Below, piece after piece: positions 1 through 10,112 of a DNA stretch of 29,144 nucleotides. Each line of letters opens with the position of its first letter. The stretch's first letter is position 1. Source of the DNA: Dimargaris cristalligena (Eukaryota; Kickxellomycota; Dimargaritomycetes; Dimargaritales; Dimargaritaceae); contig JANBQC010000304.1 in NCBI GenBank assembly GCA_027576995.1, forward strand, positions 3,812 through 32,955, in the 5' to 3' direction. A model generated the notes under the pieces. It saw only the letters and a program-made list of their open reading frames with translations. It made no database searches and was not told where the DNA came from. A program made the translations under genes and the position numbers.

Positions 1-1
1 G

Positions 2-816
2 GCTCCCTACTCTGAGGCCAGCTGGGCTAATTCGAGATACACGGAGGAGAAAAAGAGAAGCATGCCTATTAGTTCCCTGCTTAACAAACCTGACCCAACG
101 TTCGAGGTTGATGAATTCAACGGACCCTACCCTGTATCCCATACCGGTGGTCCGGTGATTCCTTCTTCTCCACCTCCACCCCCGGCTGCTGCCCCACTAT
201 TACTGACCTGGCCGTTCCATTATTCACCCCCATTAGGCAAGGATAAATGTTCCCATCCGACGGTTGGCCGCACTTCGAACCAGGTATCAATGTATCGGAC
301 GTTGCGCCCGAAACCCTCCTCATCCGTCCGCTCCTACTCCTTTTTCAACCCCGCTATTGGTAGTAATGCACTCTCACGCCCACCGCCACCTCCGCCTGGC
401 CAGACTCGCTATCGTCCCCTTCTTCCCGCCCATTTAATATCCGGCCACACCAAAGAGAAACTACTCGACAATCAGCGGAAAGGAAAGTATAACTGTCTCG
501 TGTGTACCCGCCAGCTCCGTGACCTGGCAGCCCTAGAAAATCACCACACATTACACCAAGCAGATGGGGAAAGACCTGTGAAGGATGCCTGGGCTACTTT
601 ACCATCCCGCAACTTACGAGCCATCAGAAAAAATGTTGTGCCATCCCTTCTCCCCCTACTCCTTCCACTCGATCTCCAATTTCAATTTCAACTTCCCCAC
701 ACCATCCCCCAACCAGTCCGGTTCCTAGCCAGCTCTGTGGTACCTTTGAGGTACCTTACCGAGAGTCGTCGCAGGGGTCAACAGAGAAACGTTGGCCCTT
801 CCAAAGTCAACCCTAG
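2..816 (+). CDS. Proline-rich C2H2-type zinc-finger protein, 5' partial, with a frame break
   Basis: The frame is open from base 2, so the true start may lie left of the window; the first visible ATG is at 62. Counting from that ATG, the protein has proline runs (residues about 35-45 and 106-112) and then a clear C2H2 finger, C145-x2-C148-x12-H161-x3-H165. Just after it the frame changes. Read one base back from about 566-574, the sequence gives a second finger-like unit (Cys codons at 577 and 586, His at 622, Cys at 634: C-x2-C-x11-H-x3-C), then a Ser/Pro-rich tail ending at the TAG at 814-816. The uninterrupted frame instead runs to 835 with a much less fungal-looking tail. The switch falls on the run GGGG (566-569), so an indel, either an assembly error or a real mutation, is the simplest explanation; there is no room for an intron. 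The role is unknown; nucleic-acid binding is an inference from the fingers. Confidence 0.6.
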
Positions 817-839
817 GAGAAATAGGGTTCAATAGTCCA

Positions 840-2618
840 TAATATATTTATTATATTAAAACATGCCCTTAGATTCGACCTCACTGTTTATTATGTTACT
901 ATTGGTAAGTCCAGTTTGTTCTTGTCGGTTCAAAAAACTGCCTTAAGCCTGTTAGCTCAAAAAATTACTGACCACACACCGCCCTCAAAAAGGTATACTG
1001 AACAATGAGTGCCGCATCAATTTACCCCTCGTTTGCCCTTATGGTTTTTGTATTATTATTTTTTGCAGTTTTCTTCTCCATTTTATATTTCATGCATTGA
1101 CATGTCAGGTATTTTGTCTAATTTTCTCTATTTCTCTATTTAAATAAATACCTAAACAACTACATTCTTATCCATCATACAGTTTGCCTGGTCCCCCGCC
1201 GTAGGCTCCAGTACAGTCTAACAGTACCGATTCTCCCGTGAGTGAGTCGAACCTCCCGTCGGGACATACTGCTTCTAGGGTTAGAGCAATCACCGATGCT
1301 ACCGATGGACCGGGCCACAGCATTACACTACTACTTCAATGGTTTTGGTAGTTATTATTTAAATCAGTTTTTAGTATCAAATAGAGAAGAAATGGATCAA
1401 CCTCCAAGGTCCACGAAGGGCAGTGGGGGGCTGCGGTATATGTGCCTCCAAGACTCGGGTCGGGCATTCCAGCTATCCAGTCGCCAGCCCATATTGGAAG
1501 ATAGAGCATTCATGTATATTATATAACTTATTGCTAGGTAACCTAGTAAATTCCAATGGCGGCCCGGGTGGTAAAAATACTATCGACGAGTGGCCAGCCT
1601 CACCTAACGGTTGCAATACTGTGCCTTTGAGATACTATGGCTATTCCAAGGTAAGGTTGGGTGAAGTTTCAAAATAGTCAAAAACTATTAAATTTAGTTC
1701 AGTGATCATTTTAGTAGGTGGGGTGCATAAATGAAAAAACCGGAGTGGTAGATAGTATAGGTAGAGTCATGTGCCTTGGTCAATAGATGAAAGATATGGG
1801 TGCTGAATTGCTACTTAGTCTTCATATTCTGGTGTATAAGGTGCTAACATGGGGGTGCTGTTAATGGTACACAATCAATGGACCATAGACCACGACGCTA
1901 CTGTGTCCATTAAAATCATTATTTTAGTTATATTAACTGAATTTCGATACGTTCATTATCCAAGATCGAGATCCTCTACGTTAAATTCTAACCTAGTATC
2001 TATTGTAGCTGTTTAAATTTTGCTACCAGGTTTGGTCAAATTCAGTTCATTCAACAGAAAACGGCGTGGATCACGTAAAGGTGGGAGGGAGGCTTCCAAA
2101 GAGCGGGAGGTTATCTACCAATCATGTTTGGGAGACGAGTATTATTACACACGTTCAGCCAATTAATGATTAGGATGGGAAAACATAAACAACCCAGCTA
2201 TACACCTATTTACTACCAATTCCCAGTGTATTGACGGGTAAAGGTTGTTTTGATTTTAGAGACGGGTAGAGGGGACAAATCAAGGGGGAAAAGTACCACC
2301 GCACCGTTTATTGGAGTGTTTGAAGGTCCCGCAAAGATATTGCTGGGCTATGGCTGTGTTTTTTGGCAACAGTTGATTTATCCTAGGGTCGATTTGGAGA
2401 GTGTTGATTGAAACAAGTTGGCGACCTGCTATTATTTTGTATTTACTTATCTACCCTTTCTCCCGGCTTCATTTTGATTTACTAGCTCTCCATTGATCTC
2501 AGCTCTTTCCATTCCTAGAGTAGCCCAGTGTGCAATAACCCCAATACTTATAGTCGTATCTACACTACCAACCCCCCTAAACTTAGAAGCCCCATTTTAG
2601 TTCCAAAGGATTAGCGCC
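840..2618. other. AT-rich intergenic region, no confident gene
   Basis: This 1.8 kb spacer lies between the zinc-finger gene and MCM4 and should contain the MCM4 promoter near its right end. Most of it is AT-rich with many stops. A relatively GC-richer patch at about 1190-1680 has short open frames, one ending at a donor-like AAG/GTAAGG near 1650, but no recognisable motif and no ATG-led gene model. No tRNA or convincing mobile element was seen. An MCB box (ACGCGT), expected upstream of some S-phase genes, was not seen in the last 300 bases. Confidence 0.5.
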
Positions 2619-5600
2619 ATGTCGAATAATAGTCAAGACCCTCTCGGCGAACATGACCATGAGATGGTATCGTCCCCGGCCTCCCAGGCTGGAGGAATGG
2701 CCACTGGCAGCGGTCAAGCCCCTACCCCTGGTTCCCAAGTGTCCTTTCCACCATCGTCTCCGGTTCCCGCTAATTGGCAGCGCGGTCAAGTTCCCGCTAC
2801 ACCGGAAGGTTTTGGGTAAGTTGCCTCATTATTCATCTTTACGAGTCACTCTCAGTTTCACGGTATTTTGGTAGCAATTGGCCAACCTAGGCGTGCTGAC
2901 CAGAGCACACCACAGCCTAATTCCAACTCACCGGCACTCTGCCATCAATATCATGTCTAACTTTGCTTACTCCTATCCCGGCCTTGACTCGGCCTTGCCC
3001 TATTACTCCTTATCAAATACACACTAGGCACATCTACGGCTCTTCCCAGCGCGGCGAAATGAGTAGCTTTATGGGGACTAGCCAGCGGATGACCGCCGCG
3101 ACCCCCTCTAGCCATATGGGCGCCTTCAATACCCAATCCCCGTTCGCCCAGCCCTTCTCGGATCCCTCGACACCAGGTCCTTCTTACCCTTCAGCTACCC
3201 CCGGTAACTATCAGTCGGAATTGCCCAGCACCTTAGACACTCCGACGGCGGGCGATGATCCCTCGGCCACCGTTCGCGTCATTTGGGGCACCACCGTGGA
3301 TATCCAAGAATCAATGTCGCTTTTCCGCGACTTCCTCCTCGAATTTAAGCTGAAATACAAGCTGACGGATCGGGATAGTCATCGCAGTCTTGAGCCCGAA
3401 TACCAAGACCCCTACTACCCCCGGATTCTCCAGCAAGTAGGTTGAGTTCTATTTATTGACATATCCCTATTTGGATCTGGTCATCCAAGTGTACCACCCA
3501 GATCATTATTAATGCAACTTCCGTTAGTTACCGGTTAAACCGCGCCCTTATATACGCTGACACACCGTCCAATTATTTGCTTTACATTCCATTGCGTACA
3601 TTATAGATGCGGGATGCCGAATCTTATAACCTCAACCTGGACTGTACCAATCTCCTAGCCTACCCACGCAGCGTCAAGCTGTACCATCAATTAGTTCAAT
3701 ACCCCCAAGAAATCATTCCCCTGATGGATCACGTTCTTACCCAGATTTTCCACGAACTGTTCCGCGACATTGAATTCCACGGTGGCCAAGAGTTTACCGT
3801 GCGCCCCTATAATTTGGAGAGCGCCGTCAACATGCGCGACCTAAACCCCGGTGACATGGACAAGCTGGTTTCGATTAAGGGCCTAATGATTCGGTCGTCG
3901 GCGGTGATTCCTGACATGAAACAGGCCTTCTTCCGCTGCAGCAACTGTGACTTTGCCGTTTTGGTGTCCATTGACCGGGGCCGCATCGCCGAGCCCACCA
4001 AATGTCCCCGGGATGTCTGCAACTCCAACGGAACCATGCAGCTGATCCACAATCGTTCTCAATTTGCCGACAAGCAGGTGTGTCGGCTTCAGGAGACCCC
4101 CGATGTGATTCCCGATGGCCAAACCCCGCACACCGTGTCTCTGTGCATGTACGACGAGCTGGTTGACGTTTCCAAGCCTGGTGATCGGTAAGTCTTTGCG
4201 ACATGGCCGACTCGGGCTATGTTTATTTATGTGAATCAAAATCCTTCGTGGGTAACCCATATTACTATGATTAGCTACACTTGCAATAATACCACTCATT
4301 ATATACCATTCATTAGTGATGCGCCTCTCGTATATTCGCGGTTTTATTTCAAATAAGTTAGCACGCGGTATTCTGCCCAATACACTTTCTCATTTCCCCC
4401 CTTGCTTCTCTGTGTTATATTAACCTCCACTTGTGACTATAGATTGGAAGTCACCGGTATCTTCCGCGGTGTTCCCGTTCGCCCCAACCCCCGCCATCGT
4501 TCTATCAAATCCCTGTTCCGGACATACATCGACGTGGTCCATGTCCGCCGGTCAAGCCAGCAGCGTATTAACATGGATCAGAGCACCACCGGGGAAAATG
4601 AATATACGGTCGACTTCCAGGAGGACGAGCAGGTCCAGGCCCTCTCCCCCGAGCAGGAGCAGGAGATCGTGCGCTGGTCTCAGAAACCCAATCTCTACGC
4701 CCAACTCGCCCAGTCCCTGGCCCCCAGCATCTTCCAAATGGAAGATGTCAAGAAGGCCATCCTGCTGCAGCTCTTCGGTGGTACCACCAAGACGTTCCAG
4801 GAAAAGGCCATCCCCAAATCGCGTGGTGATATCAATCTATTGTTGGTGGGTGATCCAGGTATTAGTAAGTCGCAGATGCTGAAGTACGCGCACAAGATCG
4901 CCCCCCGCGGCGTGTACACGTCGGGTAAGGGCTCCTCCGCCGTTGGTTTGACCGCCTATGTCACCCGGGATCCTGATACTCGTCAGGTGGTCTTGGAAAG
5001 TGGTGCTCTGGTACTTAGTGACGGGGGAATCTGCTGTATCGACGAATTTGACAAGATGTCCGACACGACCCGGTCCATCCTCCACGAAGTCATGGAGCAG
5101 CAGACTGTGTCCATCGCCAAGGCCGGGATTATCGCCACTCTTAATGCCCGCACTTCCATTTTGGCCAGTGCTAATCCCAGGGAGTCGAAGTGGCAGCGCA
5201 ATCTTTCGGTTACGGAGAACGCCAATATCCCCCCTCCTCTGCTCTCCCGTTTCGATGTGGTATTTGTTCTGATCGATAAAGTCGACGATTTCGAGGATCG
5301 TCGGTTGGCCAAACACTTGGTGTCCCTGTACCTGGAGGATACCCCCAATGTGACGGATGATCAAAACGTGATGCCCATCGAACAGCTCACCCAATATCTC
5401 CAGTACGCCCGCCGTAACTACCACCCCGTGCTGACCGAAGATGCCTGCGCGGTACTCACCAGCGCCTACGTGGAACTCCGCAAACTCGGCTATTCGCGTA
5501 ACAACAAAGTCTTCAGTTGCACGACCCGTCAACTGGAGTCCATGATCCGACTGGCCGAAGCCCATGCTAAAATGCGGCTCTCCCGGACCGTGGACGTCGA

Positions 5601-5955
5601 TGACGCCCACGAAGCTACCCGTCTGGTCCGGACCGGTATCCAACTCGCGGCCACCGATCCCCTGACGGGAGCGATTGATTTGGACTTAATCGCGACGGGT
5701 ATTAGTTCGCATACCCGCCGGTTCCTGGATGACATGAAAAAAGAACTGGTCCAATTACTCGCCCGGCGGTCCGTGCCCGCCACCCGTTGGCATGTCGCCC
5801 TAGAAGAACTCAACGAACAGTCCTCCGTGGAGGTCCAGGCTAAAGACTTCGAACAAGCCCTGCGGGAATTGGAAACCGAGGGCTATGTTCAAATCACCGG
5901 CGATCGTGGCCACCGGCTCATTCGTCGTTTGGCGGCTGGTTCAATGGGCATGTAA
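2619..5955 (+). CDS. MCM4: MCM4, DNA replication licensing factor (subunit of the MCM2-7 helicase)
   Basis: This is an ATPase subunit of the MCM2-7 hexamer that is loaded at origins and unwinds DNA in the nucleus. Four exons can be joined: 2619-2815, 3028-3436, 3607-4187 and 4443-5955, giving 899 aa (budding-yeast Cdc54 is about 930). The N-terminal ~150 residues are Ser/Thr/Pro-rich with many SP/TP sites, as expected for CDK/DDK control. The zinc site is C313, C316, C335, C340 (CSNC...CPRDVC). The AAA+ core has Walker A GDPGISKSQ (532-540, K538), Walker B CCIDEFDKM (D596, E597) and the arginine finger LLSRFD (R665). A winged-helix region closes the protein. MCM4 rather than another MCM is shown by the block RGRIAEPTKC, the QETPD(V)IPDGQTPH block and LYDELVD-like CMYDELVD, which match Cdc54. 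All three junctions keep phase (2, 0, 2). It is convergent with the RING gene. Confidence 0.96.
2816..3027 (+). other. MCM4 intron 1 (212 nt)
   Basis: The donor is GTAAGT at 2816 and the acceptor is CACTAG ending at 3027. The split glycine codon (GG + G) needs phase 2, and this acceptor restores the frame into HIYGSSQRGE. A nearby AG at 3048-3049 would break the frame. Confidence 0.85.
3437..3606 (+). other. MCM4 intron 2 (170 nt)
   Basis: The donor is GTAGGT at 3437 directly after ILQQ, and the acceptor is TTATAG ending at 3606. It is phase 0 and joins ILQQ to MRDAESYNLNLDC, which fits the conserved MCM4 N-terminal region. Confidence 0.9.
4188..4442 (+). other. MCM4 intron 3 (255 nt)
   Basis: The donor is GTAAGT at 4188 and the acceptor is ACTATAG ending at 4442. 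The split Arg codon (CG + A) joins KPGDR to LEVTGIFRGVP, matching the GDRIEVTG block of MCM4 proteins. Confidence 0.93.
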
Positions 5956-6176
5956 AGAACCACCCAGCCTCAGGACCCCCTCCCACCTTTATTGATACAT
6001 TATAGATAGAGACTTTTTTTTAAAAAAATATATATATTAGTATATTTCTACTCCCCTATTGTGCACCATTTTAGTAAGTTTATATTTTCACCACTAATTT
6101 GCCGGATGCTCGTGTTTATCATTCCATTAGTTCTAGTTAGAAATGGGCTCCCTTATATTGGTATAACATAATTATA

Positions 6177-6182
6177 AATAAA
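6177..6182 (+). terminator. Possible polyadenylation signal for MCM4
   Basis: An AATAAA hexamer lies about 220 nt after the MCM4 stop codon. It is the clearest candidate on this strand before the convergent gene. Fungal signals are loose, so the call is tentative. Confidence 0.35.
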
Positions 6183-6726
6183 ATTCGGCATTTAACCATT
6201 TGTCTGTAGATATTTTTGCTGGCATTTTAGGGTGGCCTAGGGTAGTCGCTCTTAATGTTTGCACGGGTGCTCAGAGAATGGGGTTGTGATTCTTGACCAA
6301 AATCTTTCTACCAAATATCGGTTTAAGCCATCGAACATCTGGCCATTTTACCCTACACTACCATTACATACAAATAGATGTGCCATGATACGAGTCGCAA
6401 TGTTTCAGTTTTATCAAATCCATTAAGATTGCTAGAGTAGCTAATTATGCCACACATCAATAATAGAGAAACAGACTGAATAGTATAGATAATCACTATA
6501 TATTACATCTACCGTCAGTGACTGTGCCAAGTATTCATTTTTAACACTCGACATTGGTGGTCTTGGGACGGGTAGGAGCATGGCCCAGTTAAAGGTAGTT
6601 CACTACTAGTACAATACACATATGCTATTACCAAACTAGCGCCCAATAGGCCCAAAAGAGAGAATCGACATGATCCCATGGCACAATACCGCAATGGGGA
6701 AGGCAGATACACAAAAATCAGCACCA

Positions 6727-6732
6727 TTTATT
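6727..6732 (-). terminator. Likely polyadenylation signal of the RING gene
   Basis: AATAAA is read on the minus strand 46 nt downstream of the stop codon of the RING-finger gene, a good position for 3' end formation. Confidence 0.5.
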
Positions 6733-6778
6733 TATATTAATACAAGTTCTCTTTGAAACTGAGGGGCGTGTGCGTAAA

Positions 6779-8169
6779 TTAAAAGTACAGGCGAATGAGT
6801 TTGCTGCGCTGATTTCGGGCTTTACATGTGACGCAAAGAAAGCTAGGGTTAAGGCTATCTACACAATCAGTGCAGTAGATGTGGCCGCAGGTAGTGGCGT
6901 AAATATCAGTGGGGGGTTGCATACACCGGGGACAGAGCATAGCCTGGAGGGGGGGTTCTTCACTCTCCATGGACATTTCGGCGTTTTCGTCGGGATCATT
7001 ATCCCGGGTTGGAATGGCACGCGTAAATTCCAGGCGGCTTTGGGTACGCTGTTGGGCCAGGGTCAATTTCAATTCTTTGGGAGGCGGCGGAGGAGGTTGG
7101 TTTTGCAGATGTGGGTCAATATCCTCGGGCCGCGCATTGGGGTCAAGAAGGGCTCTTAGTCGGATCACCGTTTCATCAGTTATTTCCCCGTCCCCAATAA
7201 AATTGACCATCTCATCGACATCGTTAAGATCTGAATTGAGATTTCTAAAAGGCGCATAGGGATCGGCCTCATCGTAATCATCATCATCATCGTCATCATC
7301 GCCGTCGTCGTCGTCACTATCCTCCCGGCGGTGATATCTATGTGCTCGGTTCGCGGGGGTGGTATTATTGGAGCGGCGTTCCACCCGAGGGAATCTAGAC
7401 GAATATGGATGATAAAATGAAGGCCTGGACCGATCCACGGGGGCAATATCATTCCAATTAAACATCCCAACAATACTGTCGAGAAGGCGGCGGGTATCGA
7501 TGCTGCTACCCAGGCCAGTTGTAATACCCAGCTGCTGATCCAAACTTAGAGGTTGGCCCACTGGGCGCGAGTCGGAATGGCGGTTTCTAGCTCCAATATT
7601 ACGGAGGAGTATGGAACCAGAGCGAATGTCTAGAACAGGATGTAAATGCGGCCGGCGGTTGTGCCTGCTGATAGGTGCTACGGTCATATAAAGGTGGTCG
7701 ACGGAGGCATGAATATAGGAGAGGCGGAGGTTGAGTCCGGATTCATTGTTCATTGTGAGACAAGATAAAATAATAAATGTCAAATTATTAGATTATGGAC
7801 CTATACAACCGACCTTTTGCAGTTCAGAAGCTTATAGTTGTAGCCTCTTGACCGACTTAGATAGTCTAGGGATGTAGGGGGAGGGGGGTGGCACGTTGCG
7901 ATAGGATACGGTCACTTACGAGGTGGTACTTCTGATGTTATTTCAAGCTCATTGTTATCGAAAAATTGAAGTCCTTCACGCACACGGGCAAGTTCCTCGG
8001 GTGGACGGGGAGACCGAATGGGCTCGTCCGTCAGGTCGATGGGTTCGGTACCCGTCGGTGGTGCCGGAGCAGAAGGGGGTACATAGTCGATTATCTCGAT
8101 TCCGTCGCTCGACGGCGACGATGGGATATGCTCTAAAGGACTATCCCTATTGTTTCTAGAATGGGCCAT
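6779..8169 (-). CDS. RING-finger protein with SUMO-interaction motifs; SLX8/RNF4-like SUMO-targeted ubiquitin ligase
   Basis: Two exons are proposed on the minus strand: 8169-7920 and 7677-6779, giving 382 aa. Exon 1 starts at an ATG and carries two SUMO-interaction-like cores beside acidic residues, IEIIDYV (24-30) and PIDLTD (43-48), and a weaker LEITS (75-79). The middle has a long Asp run, then a polyproline patch. The C-terminus is a C3HC4 RING: C332, C335, C347, H349, C352, C355, C365, C368, followed by only 14 residues. Tandem SIMs near the N-terminus plus a RING at the extreme C-terminus is the layout of SUMO-targeted ubiquitin ligases (Slx8, RNF4), which ubiquitylate SUMO-modified nuclear proteins in DNA repair. 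The family call is an inference from layout. An alternative start is an ATG further inside (MNNESG...), in the region treated here as intron; that form would lose the SIMs. Confidence 0.75.
7678..7919 (-). other. Intron of the RING gene (242 nt)
   Basis: On the minus strand the donor is GTAAGT at 7919-7914 and the acceptor is CCGTAG ending at 7678. Exon 1 ends in phase 1 (CCT C), and this is the AG that restores the RING frame (C + CA, then CCT ATC AGC). The length matches the MCM4 introns. It contains a G-run on the plus strand (about 7876-7890). Confidence 0.6.
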
Positions 8170-9154
8170 GTATAGGTCGGAGGCCAGAAATAACAGAATC
8201 TAATTTAGGAAGAACGACCGAAGTCTCGGTGGAGTTCGGAAAGACCGACAGAAATACTATTAATGTATTAAAGTGGGGGGCTGGCTAGAGCGGTGGGTTA
8301 ATTGAACTATTGAACAAAAGGGAGGATGTTGGGATTACAATGCACGACTTGGGGGGGAACTAACAAGAAAATTAGGTGAACGTAATAGTTAGAGGCAAGG
8401 TAGAGTCGATGACTTTACGACAACTTCGCGAGCTTTCGGAGGGAAATGGATACAGGGAGTTTAGCATGAACTAGATTGTACAGTTGTATAGTCATAAAAG
8501 CAACGGATAATAATGCACCAGAGAAAGTGGATATAACAGGGAATGCCCCCAAATCAGCTTTCCAAGAAACTGTTAGCCTGTTTGGAGGCTTGTTACGGAA
8601 GATTCAACCTATTCCACCAGTCACTGCGGAATAGCTTCACTGTTGCTCCATTGGGTTCTTTAAAGAAGGGCAGCCCTTATCGGCCATTTTAAATCCCACC
8701 GTGGGCTATATGATATTAGATAGTCCTCTATTAGAAATGGAGTATACTAATTAATGAACACTATATGCTTTTCCGCCACTCTACTCGTTTTAAGTCTGAC
8801 ACCAGACATATAATAGCCGAATAGGAAGAGCACTGAGCATGAAGGAATAGAAGCTTCGCGGTGGGTGGCGGGTTCCTGTTTGCCCAATGGCCTTGGAGTC
8901 CTCCACACACATAATTAGAAATGGGGGCAGTTTGGTGAGGCCGTATAACAAGAAATCCATTGGACGGGGTTAGTATTACTGGTTAAAAATAAATGTCCCG
9001 CTTATTCTCCTATGCGCATACCATGTATACCTCTCTGTATACAGCTGGGTCGAATTTCACCCACATCAAACTTTTATTAAAATTTCTACCTAAATACTGT
9101 TTCCCAATTCCATTTGATTTTCACCCGCGAATTCCCCTTACCAGACTAGGTCGA
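8170..9154. other. Intergenic region between divergent genes (bidirectional promoter region)
   Basis: The region separates the divergently transcribed RING and methyltransferase genes, so both promoters should be here. It has several G-runs and AT-rich stretches and no accepted gene. Its right part holds a sequence that recurs at about 26932-27060. Confidence 0.6.
8923..9070 (+). repeat. Dispersed repeat, copy 1
   Basis: This stretch aligns with 26932-27060 in the same orientation. Shared blocks are AAATCCATTGGA (8953-8964), ATTACTGGTTAAAA (8975-8988), ACAGCTGG (9041-9048) and GAATTTCACCCA (9052-9063). The first two blocks sit at an identical offset (18,009 bases); copy 1 has 16 extra bases before the later blocks. 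No ends or target duplications could be fixed. It overlaps the ATG at 8993 upstream of the methyltransferase. Confidence 0.7.
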
Positions 9155-10112
9155 ATGGAACCCGCTGATAGCCCAGCGGCCAGTCCCGAGTTGGCCTTGA
9201 CGCCCAATGAGCTTCGTCTGGCCCAACGAATCCAGCGCCAGGTCCTTCAAATGGTTCCACTACACCTTCTCGATTTTTCACCCGACGACTTTAGTGTTAC
9301 TTTAATGGACCAAGGGGAAACGGGCGAGCTGGCTCACATGGCTTTTCAGTCTTGGATAGCCGAGGAACTATTGAACCACCCGCTCATGCAGCGTTACCCG
9401 CCTCCGCCCACCTATTTACGGGGGTTTCTGAAACGCTATTTGGCTCTGGTGGAGCGACTGGAACCCGCGGCCGAGGTTAACGAAGCGCTTCTAGCGACTT
9501 ACATTGACTTGCTTGGGCAAATCCCCGCTAGCCAAGATGGTCGGCCCCTTGACCGTTGCTACAAAACCTATCTACCGTCGACGGGGAGCCCTAGAAACAA
9601 CCTCCCCGCGGAAACCTCAATTACCCTCCAAGAGGAACAAATGATGATTTGCCGGGGTACCACGGGCCTGCGCACCTGGGAAGCCAGTTTAAGGCTGGCC
9701 GAGTACGTTATCCAAGAAGGTCAGGCATTGGTTCAAGAGCGGGCAGTGGTTGAGCTCGGTAGTGGGACTGGTCTAGTAGGTCTGGTCAGTGCCCTAGTCG
9801 GTGCCACGCGGGTGACCATGTCGGACTATAATCCCGAGGTTTTGGATCTCTTGCGGGATAATATCGCTCTTAATTCCGACCGGCTACCCTGTCCCGTAGA
9901 AGTTCGTCGCCTCGACTGGACGAAATTTTCCGTGGCTGACCTCACCTCCTTCCGAGAGAGTACCGTATTGGGCGCCGATTTAGTATATGACCCTTCAATC
10001 ATTCCAGCCCTCGTGGATATACTGCACGCCTTTGTAACTTTAGACTGTCAAGTCTATGTGGCATCCACAATTCGCAACGCTACTACATTTCAGCTCTTCC
10101 GTGACACATTAG
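9155..10112 (+). CDS. EFM3: FAM86-type eEF2 lysine methyltransferase (EFM3/EEF2KMT), 3' exon unresolved
   Basis: This is a class I SAM-dependent methyltransferase; family members methylate a lysine of translation elongation factor 2 in the cytosol. From the ATG at 9155 it encodes 319 residues before a donor site. The N-terminal ~150 residues are the helical FAM86-type domain. The SAM site is VVELGSGTGLVGL (E200, then G202-S-G-T-G206), followed by MSDYNPEVLDLLRDN, LDW (253-255) and the post-II motif ADLVYDP (D275, Y278). The end, VASTIRNATTFQLFRDTL, matches the conserved FAM86 IRNP-ETF block. A GTAAGT donor at 10113 then splits a codon in phase 1, so the last roughly 30-50 residues lie in an exon downstream. 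Reading through instead adds only nine residues to a stop at 10141. The frame extends up to an ATG at 8993, but that part lies in a dispersed repeat, so 9155 is preferred. Confidence 0.87.

Larger units (their letters stand above)
5956..6778. other. Intergenic region between convergent genes
   Basis: This AT-rich 0.8 kb spacer should hold the 3' UTRs of MCM4 and of the RING gene. It includes an A/T-only stretch with TATATA near 6011-6045. No gene-like frame was accepted; a 70-codon frame on the minus strand at 6515-6727 has no supporting motif and lies in the expected 3' UTR of the RING gene. Confidence 0.55.

Noticed and set aside
1225..1270. GGTTCGACT on the minus strand, similar to a tRNA T loop
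   Set aside because: The flanking bases do not pair as a T stem and no acceptor stem can be formed.
6515..6727. Seventy-codon minus-strand frame with a hydrophobic stretch
   Set aside because: It lies in the expected 3' UTR of the RING gene, has no family motif and is short enough to be chance.
7281..7320. CAT/CGT trinucleotide repeat that could be a microsatellite
   Set aside because: It encodes the Asp run of the RING protein on the minus strand, so it is part of that gene.
8666..8678. Palindrome AAGGGC-A-GCCCTT between the divergent genes
   Set aside because: A six-base arm is expected several times in the window by chance and no second copy was seen.
8993..9154. 54-residue N-terminal extension of the methyltransferase
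   Set aside because: It does not resemble FAM86 proteins and overlaps a dispersed repeat; the ATG at 9155 starts a typical N-terminus.
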